From Phaffia rhodozyma (Eukaryota; Basidiomycota; Tremellomycetes; Cystofilobasidiales; Mrakiaceae), in contig JACGZH010000002.1 in the NCBI GenBank assembly GCA_014706385.1, forward strand, positions 558,001-622,000: DNA of 64,000 nt, read 5' to 3'. The position numbers and the translations under genes were made by a program. The notes under the pieces were generated by a model. It saw nothing but the letters and a program-made list of their open reading frames with translations, searched no databases and was not told the origin of the DNA. Numbering within the stretch: position 1 is the stretch's first letter; every line of letters begins with the position of its first letter. Shown here piece by piece: positions 56,076 through 64,000 of the stretch.

Positions 56076-56776
56076 GACGTCTACACCAATCTGATTAATA
56101 CCTCTGACACCTACCAGATTCGTTGGTGAGAATGAGAGCGAAGAACCCTCCGAACCCTGATTCTTTATCTCAAATAGGTCAAATTCGACCAAACGGATTG
56201 GCCAGAAGAGCGAAAATTTGTCCGCACACTTCCTGTTGTATATCTTTTGAAGAGATGGATTGTGATCACAATATGCTTGAAAAGGGAGAAGAAGACATTC
56301 CATGCCAACTTCAGGGCTACATAACCTCTCTTACAAAGTGTGAAGGAGAAAAAAGGAGGGAGAAACAGACAACATGAACGTAAAATAGAATATCAACATG
56401 GCCAACAGAAACAAAAAAAAATGAAAGGAAAGAGTTAAGAAAGAGAACAAAAAAGAGAAAACGTGGATGTATAGCAGAGTGCGTGGAAACGAGATGATGG
56501 ATGGATGGATGGATGGTATAGTTCGAGCGATGACACAAAGAGAGAAAGAAAAGAATTGAAGGAATGGAAGGGATACTACGCGGACGCGCGTGTATATGTG
56601 TGTATGGAGATATGATTTGCTTGAAAATCTCGTTCACAACTAAGCGAGACAGAAGTCCTCAAGAACAGGACATCAAGTGGAAAAGCACGAGAGAAGAGAA
56701 GAAAGAGAAGAGCCTGAGAGGAAGCTCTAGAGCGGAGAATTAAATAAACTAAGAAGAAGGCCCCTACCGGGTTTGT
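56076..56776. other. Intergenic region between convergent zinc-finger and NPF-protein genes
   Basis: About 700 bases of convergent 3' sequence, A-rich in the middle (56340-56470), with a short GATG repeat at about 56493-56516. No gene supported. Confidence 0.5.
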
Positions 56777-58097
56777 TTATTCGAACGGGTTCGTCTTTCC
56801 GACCTGGTCATCCCCATCATCCTCACCAATCTCACCTGGTGCTTCGTCCCTTCCTGTCCCACACCAACTCTCCCAAAATCCCAACGTTCTCATCGGTCTT
56901 GTTCTTCCTTGTACTTGATCTTGCCCATCACTGCCGGCGCCACCCATCCATTGTTGACCCCTATACTCAAAATCTGGCGAGATTGGCCCAGGTGAAGTGG
57001 GTGACATCGGAGTTTTGAGGGTCGGCTGAGAACGCGCATTGGAGTTCAGGTTAGGCTCCGGATGGGATCCAGGATGGGGATGTGTGTATGCGTGAGGGAT
57101 TGTTTGATTTGACTAGAACAATGAGGTTTGCTTGATCAGAAAAGGATAAGCAGACAGAGAAAAACAAAAAGAGAAAGAAGAACGTACTTCCGGATTCTCT
57201 TTTATAGATGCTCCCGCCCCGCCCCAGAAACTCCACCTGCTGTTCCGAGATATACTACCCGACCGAGAACCGAGCCGGAGTCCAGTAGAGAATGAAAGGC
57301 TGTCCGTAAAAGAGCTATCACTAAGGCTACCTCTGTTGATGGATCCTGAAGAGCGTAGCATCTTGGATTCTCGAGCTGCCCGACGGCGAGAGAGCTCTCG
57401 TTCTTTCCACATTGCCAAGTTCTGTTCGAGAGAAGAGGATATACGAAAGGTCAGGTTTTTTTGGCTATAAAGGAGAAAGAGAAGAGAGACACATTGTTCT
57501 CTATCCACTATAAGGGAGCAAAATTGATATGCAAAGAAAAGAAAAACATACATCGGCAATTCTCTTCTCTTCCTGCTCCGCTTCTGATAACGGGGGAGGG
57601 TAACTCTGGTCTGTTTGTCTACTAGTATAATCCTGGCCAACTGGATCCCAACCTCGAGCATTCATTTCTTCAGATTCCTCCTGCTCTATTGACGGTTGTG
57701 ATTCATCTTCTTCTAGGTGATCGTGCCGGTAACGAGGGTCGTCTGATCCAACGCCTCTCTCGAGATCGATCCAACCATCCACGGTCGCCCGTTTCTTTCC
57801 TTTGGCCTTTGCCGAAAGAGGCGGGTCATTGAGCGGGGTGTAACCCTTGGGTCCTCTAACTTCAGAATTCAATAGAGGAGATGGAAAGGTAGAAGACTGT
57901 GTGACTGGATGAGGAACTTCAGTATGCCTTGATGAGGACGAGTGGGATGACGAGCCGGAAGAGGAAGAGAATGTAGAGGAGCGGTCTGGAGGAAACGGCG
58001 GTCGGTACGATTGAGGCGATGTCGGAGGTGATCGCTTCGGCACAACAAACTTCGGAGGTGGGGTGGTCGAGCCGGCTGTCGACTGGAGCGTTGCCAT
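56777..58097 (-). CDS. Disordered Ser/Pro-rich protein ending in an NPF motif, unknown
   Basis: Three exons on the minus strand. Exon 1 (58097 to about 57555): MATLQSTAGSTTPPPKFVVP, Ser runs, KGYTPLNDPPLSAKAKGKKR, and RIAD at the end. Exon 2 (about 57421-57190): NLAMWKERELSRRRAARESK, SRWSFWGGAGASIKENPE. Exon 3 (about 57110-56777): Pro/Asn-rich, TLKTPMSPTSPGPISPDFEY, TLGFWESWCGTGRDEAPGEI, ending DDQVGKTNPFE. The short W-containing islands (WSFWGGAG; GFWESWCGTG) and the terminal NPF tripeptide, an EH-domain ligand in endocytic proteins, are the only conserved-looking parts. A membrane-traffic role is possible but unproven. Confidence 0.65.
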
Positions 58098-58471
58098 AGT
58101 GGGCCTTTCTCAGAACTAGTCTGGATGAGGACAATGGCAAAGATAAGAAGATGGACGGATAGGATGCGGACGTTGGTGATGATGGTTGAAGAGGAAAGAA
58201 TTTGTAGTGAGTGAAAAAGACGCGGCGAGAAAGTGTAAGAACAAGCGGAGACCGTTTGCTCTTGTTCTCACACTCTTCTCGTCTCTATCATCACAGACGA
58301 TACTATGATATCTCTGCGATCACCAAGAGCATGAGATGAGATGAATAGAGATGGTCCTTAAGGAGCTCAAGATTGAGAGGCTTGATGGTGACCTGTTTAA
58401 GTGATTCCGTTTGTTTTTCCTGCTCGCTTGTTTTCTCTCCTCACTCCCATCTAGCCAGACAACATCGAACA
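58098..58471. other. Divergent promoter of the NPF-protein and ABHD12-like genes
   Basis: About 370 bases between two start codons. Nothing further recognised. Confidence 0.5.
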
Positions 58472-60353
58472 ATGGCAGACGACCAACCGGTCGAGGGTAA
58501 TCTGGCCAATCCAGAGCTGGGTAGGCAATGCTGTTTTGATCATCTATATTGAATTGTATAGATCAGATGGGGATGTCTTGTTGATTTCATATATTCCCCT
58601 TGTGGTTGCAACCATCTAGCCATCACGCATGCTCAAACCGACAACGCTGACTTGCTGATCGCATCCACAGCTTCCGCTGGCAGCTCAACGAATGACAAAT
58701 TGAAAGAAAACACTAAGGAAAAGGACGACGCTAAAGATGGAGCGTCCAAGCCAGGCTTCTTCGCAAGAGCTCATCGATTGCTAACGATCGGAGGAGCAGC
58801 TTATGTCTGCTTCTTACTTGCTCTACTGATCCCCGTGTTACAACGAAAGTAAGGCGACTTCTTCTGCTCTTCCGTTTGTTCGCCTGGACTGATCTTGATT
58901 TTAACCTACTTGGTTCACAGCGTTATCTTTATGAACAACGTCCCGTACCCGTTCTTTGCCAGGTATGACTCTCCTGAACGGTACGGGCTCGCTCCATTTA
59001 AGGCGCGAAACATCCAGGTCGAAACATCAGACGGCGAATCTATCGGTGCTTGGCATCTTCTGTATGCTTATTTCCATCTCGTCTTGTGTACTCTAGATCT
59101 GTAGCGCTGAAACAGCCCCCTGTTCACCTGTTTCTTCATTGTGATATAGACCTAGGACGTTCTACATAGAGAACGTAGAACAGTACCCACCTTCTAAGGC
59201 TTTCGATGAAGACACCTATGATCATGCGCTCCAGACTCGACCGACTCTCATCTTTCTTCACGGCAACGTACGTTATCTCCCTTCCCCTCGTGTCCGTTTG
59301 TCTTTGTTCATGAGTGGTAACGATTTATCTTGTTTCAAATCATAGGCCGGGAATAGAGCAGCGCCGTTCCGAGTTAACTTGATCTCCTCTCTCTCCAATA
59401 CGCTCGACATGAACGTCCTCGCGATCGATTATCGTGGATTCGCTAACTCTACTGGTGTCCCATCCGAACGAGGTCTTGTATTGGATGCTAGAGCTGCCTT
59501 TGAATGGGTGATCAATAGGAATGGAGGGAGACCAGATCAGGTCGGTATCGTCGGCCAGAGTTTGGGGACGGGTGTTGGGGCGTTGCTTGTTGCTCAACTC
59601 GCTGAAGAAGGTTTGTCCTCCTTCGTTCTTTGGAGATCCTCCTTCGAAAAAAAGGAAAAAAAAAACATCACTGATCAAACTACCCTTCTAGGTATTCACC
59701 CACGGATGTTGACCATGTTGTCTCCATACTCGTCTATCCCGTCCCTTCTCAAAACATACACTCTCTTCCGATTCTTACCTCTTTTATCCCCTCTTCGCGC
59801 GCTCCCACTCGTTCAAGACACTTTGACGTCCCCTCGATTCCTTCAGACCCAGTTCCCTACTCTCTCAGCCCTCGCCAGTCTTCCTCGTTCAAACCCTACA
59901 AAGATCTTGATCGTACATGCCCAAGATGATACAGAGATTCCATCGATTCATTCTTCAGATATCTTTCATGCCGTACTCCACGCTGATTTAGGAATGGAAC
60001 TGTTGAACGTGATCCCCAGTGGGCTGGGTGTCGCCCAGATGGAAGTTCATACCGAGAAGTTTAAAGAGAGGGGGAGAATCATCAAAGATCGAGTAGAAGA
60101 AAGGGTGGTTGAGGGTTGGGGTGTCGTCAAATGGTTCTACAGAAGTCATTCTGATGGCGTGGCTGTCACTTGGGTGGAGACACTGAAAGGTGGCCACGAT
60201 TCCGTCGGGGTTCGTTGCGTCTCTTCTTTCTTTCCTTTTTCTTCTGCAACGACGCGCGCTTTCAATGAGAGAAAAAAACTGAACCCTATCGTCGTTTGCG
60301 ATCTTCTATAGGGCGCAGAAGGAACAATCAGCTTGATGGGTAGCATCTGGTGA
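58472..60353 (+). CDS. ABHD12-like alpha/beta-hydrolase, membrane-anchored
   Basis: Serine hydrolase of the ABHD12 group (lysophosphatidylserine or monoacylglycerol lipase in animals). About seven exons from ATG 58472 (MADDQPVEGN). Seen: one transmembrane segment (AAYVCFLLALLIPVL), then the ABHD12-type entry RNVIFMNNVPYPFFARYDSP, PTLIFLHGNAGNRA (oxyanion HGN), VLAIDYRGFANSTGVPSERG, the nucleophile elbow VGIVGQSLGTGV with catalytic Ser, acid site region ILIVHAQDDTEIP, and LKGGHDSVGG with the catalytic His. The end is GTISLMGSIW. The DEDD-like variable region between strands is short. A long insert after QDDTEIP separates the acid and histidine. Orthology to ABHD12 is from motif order. Confidence 0.87.
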
Positions 60354-60552
60354 TATGTATCTCTTTTTCCTCCCCCTTCCTATGTTCTACCCATCTCGGG
60401 CTTTGTCGTATGAGCGCGCAAGGGGGATGCTGAGAGCTAGGAGTGAGGCAGAAAGATACAGGGCTTGAGTTGTTATCGACAGGACAGGAGGAAAGGGGGA
60501 ATGAATTAATAAGAACATAAATAATCGAGTCACAGATAAACGGAAGAATATA

Positions 60553-61869
60553 TCAAAAAATGGCATTGATGATGCCTCCTCCAATAGCTGACGAAATGGT
60601 ATCCACAAAAACAAAGATAAGAGTATCAGTACTTGCATGAAAGGGAAAGCAAGCTCACCACTCAGAACCCTGTCGGAGGAAAGAGGGAAGGCAAAGAACT
60701 AACCGGAACCAGCTCCGAATCCAACACCACCAACTGCAGAAGTAGCCAGGACCTGACCCATTCCACCAAACCTACTCGGTTTTGGAGCGACCGGTGGTCC
60801 GACTTGACCTGCTTGTTGGACTTGTTGAACTTGTTGGTTCTGTGGCGGAGGTGGAGGTTGGTATGACTGCATCTGAGAAGGAGGCGGAGGAGCGTAATAG
60901 GGTTGCATTTGTTGTTGAGGTTGAGAAGGAGGTTGGTGTTTATTAGCCCAGTTGTTGTTTGAAGGTCTATTCTCAGAGATAGACAATACAAGCAAAGTCA
61001 GAACAACTCAATGACGAGGCGAACGTGGACAGAAATGAAAAGAGAGTCAGACGACGGACAATTTGTTGACGTAGGAAGAAGGAAACAAGCCAATCCTCGG
61101 ATTCGAGGAGTAGTCGTTCGCTAGACGTCCTTTCCACCAGTCCGGCTGATATGTTTCACATATACCCCAACACAGTCCCACACATATTCACACGTAACCC
61201 CAAGAGAGAAAATAGCCGAGTTTTCAGAGATCAAATGTCAGTTCTCGTGTCTTAGTTGGTGGATAGAGGAAGGGATGTAAAACAAGGAGACGTACGTTCA
61301 ACTCGTCGACAACGATGATCCGGTCGTCCTTGCGAAAGCTTAAATCGTCAGCGGCCTTTTTTCATCCGCACCACAATCCGTTCACCGCCAGACAAAAGCA
61401 CAACAAGACATCAGCTTGAGCAAGAGAGAGAAGAAGAAGAAGAAGAAGAAGAAGGAAGCGGCAATGAGAAAGAACCGAAAGCGAGGGCTTGCGGACCACT
61501 TACATTCCCTGAATAATCCCAAGCGGCCACAGCCTCTACCCTCTCGGAGCTGTCACCCGGGATAGGTGGTGGCGCTCTATGGATTCCTCCAGAATTATAT
61601 CCGTTGCCGACCGACACATCTAGCATACTACCACCGGGACTTGAGATAGAGGACGGCTGAAGCCCTGCTGAACCTCCATAAGAAGACCGGTTGTATTGAT
61701 CTTGCTTTCCAGTGTTAGCGTTCGCCAGTGCTTCGGATGAAGGGAGTTTCGAACGGATGAGGGAGGCATCTGATGGAGGGATTAAGGAGAGTGACTCAAG
61801 AGCTTGTAAGGATTGAGTTATGCTGTTCAGATGCGCTCGAAGCAGGATTGATGCTGCGTCTTGAGACAT
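60553..61869 (-). CDS. LSB1: Lsb1/Pin3-like SH3-domain protein
   Basis: Actin-patch-associated SH3 protein that binds Las17/WASP-type partners. ATG 61869: MSQDAASILLRAHLNSITQS gives the N-terminal helix typical of Lsb1/Pin3 and Abi-like proteins. The SH3 domain runs across three exons: VEAVAAWDYSGN (ends 61504), DDLSFRKDDRIIVVDELN, and PDWWKGRLANDYSSNP with RIGLFPSSYVNKL. A Gln/Pro-rich region follows (QMQPYYAPPPP, QQVQQVQQAGQV) and a Gly-rich end: GGMGQVLATSAVGGVGFGAG and a last exon giving AISSAIGGGIINAIF, close to the conserved Lsb1/Pin3 terminal G-x-(V/I)-x-x-IF. In yeast the Gln-rich part can promote prion formation; here it is shorter. Confidence 0.85.
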
Positions 61870-61898
61870 GATATTGGGTATTGATTACAGGGCGGCGT

Positions 61899-61955
61899 TG
61901 GTGATGGTGGTGGTGATGATGGTGGTGATGATGGTGGTGATGATGGTGGTAGTAG
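61899..61955 (+). repeat. GATGGTGGT-type minisatellite in the LSB1 leader
   Basis: About five imperfect copies of GATGGTGGT/GATGATGGTG just upstream of the LSB1 start codon; on the sense strand it reads as (ACCATC)n. It probably lies in the 5' untranslated leader. Confidence 0.8.
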
Positions 61956-62133
61956 TGACGATAATGATGAGTGGAAGGAGTAAGATGTTGTACCCGCCCG
62001 CTCTGCTGCGGCCTTTTTCTCATGTTTCTTTTTGTTTCTCTTATGCGCACATAAACATATCAATGCATTGCTTCCTACATCCAGCGCTCAACTCAGCTCA
62101 GATTCGAAAATCGATTCAAACGTTACATCCAAT

Positions 62134-63488
62134 CTACGATGATTGGACTTTAGATTCATCCGAGGTCTCTTCAGCGTCCTCCGTCGCTTCGTCCGAGGCC
62201 GTTGTAGCGGGCGTTGGCCACACGATGATGGATTCAAGATGCTGATCCAGAATGAAGAGAAACGAGTTCAATCAGTCTAAAGTTCCACTTTATGCCTTCT
62301 TAACATAGACATAGAGAGTTGACTTACCGCGAGAGCAGCCTTTTGAAGGGCAAATGTGTAGTACCAGGCCACAGTAATGTTTATTGACGAATCGATGTTG
62401 AGAGAAAGAAGAAGAAGAAGAAGAAGAAGAAGAAGAAAGAGAAACGGGGAGGGAAACAAAGTCCGGGCAGGGAGAAGAATAGAGGAGCAGGTAGAAGAAC
62501 ATGGAGAAAACCAGAAGACCCGATCAAACGTTTCAGTAAGGTTGAAACCTAGCTTGCGGGTTTACAAAATCGCTCCTCACTTTTCCCACTTCGCTTAGCT
62601 CTTCATCCTCCCTACCAGTGAAAGGCTCGAATGTAGACGGATCAGAGTAGATCCCTTCATCATCCGACATTCCATCGACGGTATCAAAAATCGACGGGTG
62701 CAAAGAAGCACAGTGAGAAAGAGACAAGAAGATGGGTTCCACTACATTTATACGATGAGCAGGAATCGTCAGTGGGCTGAAGCACTCTCAAAGGGTCGAT
62801 CTAAATGGCAGAAAAGAAGTTGAGAGACGTACAACTAGGTTCATCCACATAAATTCTCAGTTCTCTCATTGGCGTATCTTCTTCTCCTTCATCTTCTGGA
62901 TGGTAATGTCCGTCGTCGACCTTCTTCTCGCTCTCCTTTATACCCTCTGGCACAGGGACTGAATCCGACGCGGTCGACGATTCATCAATCTGACAGTATA
63001 CGCAAGATCCTTGCTCGGCATCTCTAGAGATCGCATGGAGAGTGATCACAGGGTATAGGAGAGAAAACCCGGTCTTGGTGGTTGACGAATCTGAAGGAAT
63101 GAATGAGAGTGCTCTTTATATAGAGGGAAAATGTTCAAGTCGTGATCAACATTCAGTCGATTTGCCTCAACAAAAGAGCAAAACAGCGAGGAACTGACTC
63201 CTCAGTGATGTAAATAGTTCCAGTAGTTCTCGAGCCATAGCCTTCCCACTCGGGACTAAAGTTGACGGTCACATTCTCCTGCTTATGTCGGATGATGGGC
63301 GGGATGGATGCGAAAGATTCCGGAGTAGAGGACGTTAGAGCAGAGTGATCCTCTGGCGAGATAAACCTCCTAAAACAAGTCGAGGAGAAAGAAGACACAT
63401 CAGTTATCTAGAATTCAGTGTAAAATATGAGCATGCGGAGCTAGATGCAGTTAGGGTCTCACGGCGGGCTGCTGATCTTTGAAAGCAT
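62134..63488 (-). CDS. ICLN: pICln (CLNS1A-type) Sm-protein assembly chaperone
   Basis: PH-like protein that sequesters Sm proteins for transfer to the methylosome/SMN machinery. Start ATG 63488 (MLSKISSPP|RFISPEDHSAL). Family signature blocks: GTIYITEE (the gTLYIAES strand), TGFSLLYPVITLHAISRD (the FSLxYPxISLHAVSRD hallmark), SCVYCQID, then acidic EDEGEEDTPMRELRIYVDEP, HCASLHPSIFDTVDG, and an acidic DDEGIYSDPSTFEPF. A further exon, probably preceded by a 12-base one (AALA), reads HLESIIVWPTPATTASDEAT to the stop at 62134 and matches the C-terminal LERLE helix region. Unusually the N-terminal region before GTIYITEE has an extended NVTVNFSPEWEGYG stretch. The last exons are the least certain. 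Confidence 0.82.
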
Positions 63489-63712
63489 GTCTGGTAGATC
63501 AAAGATTGTAGGTATGTGTGTTACTGGGAGGAAACGAAAAATGAGGAAACACCAAACGTTCACTATGTGCACGCGCAGTCGATACTCCGTTTCAGCCCAC
63601 CTCTCATTCTGATAGCCCGTTTGATTCTCTTTCTTCTTTTGCAAGCATGATTTCGTTCTATTGATCTTAACAAGTACAACATTATATAGGGATGATGCGT
63701 TGGCGACTAGAA

Positions 63713-64000
63713 TTAAGCCTTGGTCTCGGTTGACTTCTCTTTTGGAAGTTGCACCCGATCGACAATCCCAAAATCTTTTGCCTCTATCGGTGTCAGATAA
63801 AAATCTCTTTCAAGTGCGGTTCCTACAACATGATTATCAACACAAGAGGGGGAATTCATGAGAGAAAAAGGTTAGCCGAATGAATGGTCTGCATACGATC
63901 AGGAGAGAAACAAAGAGAATAGCACAAAGAGGGAAACAAAAGTAATGACGCACTGAACCGAAGCTTGCATTCCTCGGCGCTCTCCCCCTCCTTGATGCAG
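63713..64000 (-). CDS. CLPP: ClpP-type mitochondrial serine protease subunit, 3' part
   Basis: C-terminal end of a ClpP proteolytic subunit; the catalytic Ser and His lie outside the window. The visible terminal exon reads TALERDFYLTPIEAKDFGIV then DRVQLPKEKSTETKA and stop at 63713. ERDFYLTPIEAKDFGIVDRV is the classic ClpP C-terminal block (ERDxxMSxxEAKxYGLID). An upstream exon at the window edge (EGESAEECKLRF, 64000-63953) joins it in frame across a GTGCGT...TAG intron. ClpP is absent from the model yeasts but present in some other fungi. Confidence 0.75.

Overview
The window is fungal nuclear DNA. Almost every gene is broken by many short spliceosomal introns (about 40 to 120 bases, GT...AG, often with a CTGAC/CTAAC-like branch point close to the acceptor), genes lie close together on both strands, and the proteins are fungal: Hop1, Grc3, an Axl2-like protein, an F-BAR/SH3 cytokinesis protein, lanosterol 14-alpha-demethylase and an Lsb1/Pin3-like protein. 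Intron density, a ClpP tail and long pyrimidine-rich leaders suggest a basidiomycete. A Cystofilobasidiales yeast such as Phaffia/Xanthophyllomyces is my guess from general character, not something the sequence proves.

Layout. 1-14.3 kb: 3' end of a Prp2/DHX16 helicase (+), a complete HOP1 meiotic axis gene with about 29 exons (-), a large disordered acidic protein (+), and GRC3 polynucleotide kinase (-). 14.3-16.3 kb: a 2-kb gene-free divergent region with several strong hairpins. 16.3-28.2 kb: DNA polymerase kappa (+), SmG (-), UBC9 (+), CTF8 (+), AXL2-like (+). 29-35.8 kb: Hof1/Cdc15-type F-BAR protein (-) and mitochondrial porin (-). 35.8-37.2 kb: a repeat-rich divergent promoter region. 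37.2-44.6 kb: RRP8 (+), RPB8 (-), a candidate 36-codon small ORF (+), RIO1 (+). 44.6-49.1 kb: an orphan ORF (-), a small secreted protein (+), a Nit2-type amidase (+). 49.5-58.1 kb: ERG11/CYP51 (+), URA6 (+), a U1-type zinc-finger protein (+), a disordered NPF-tailed protein (-). 58.5-64 kb: ABHD12-like lipase (+), LSB1-like SH3 protein (-), pICln (-), and the 3' end of ClpP (-).

How the genes relate. This is ordinary euchromatin with housekeeping genes and no operon-like logic. By function they group into splicing (Prp2, SmG, and pICln, which chaperones Sm proteins), ribosome biogenesis (Grc3, Rrp8, Rio1, probably the zinc-finger protein), chromosome biology (Hop1, Pol kappa, Ctf8, Ubc9), cell polarity and cytokinesis (Axl2-like, Hof1-like, Lsb1-like) and metabolism (CYP51, Ura6, Nit2, ABHD12, porin). 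I see no transposon, CRISPR array, viral gene or prokaryotic insert.

The items most worth a second look are: microexons of 10-20 nt in HOP1 and NIT2, one of which carries the catalytic cysteine; the hairpin cluster at about 14.6-15.1 kb, which also contains a TTAGGG-template-like octamer; a cadherin-like segment on the cytoplasmic side of the Axl2-like protein; and a TATA-driven small ORF at 40.67 kb. Exon limits were read by eye from splice signals and remembered family alignments; most should be right to the base, but they are unconfirmed by transcripts.
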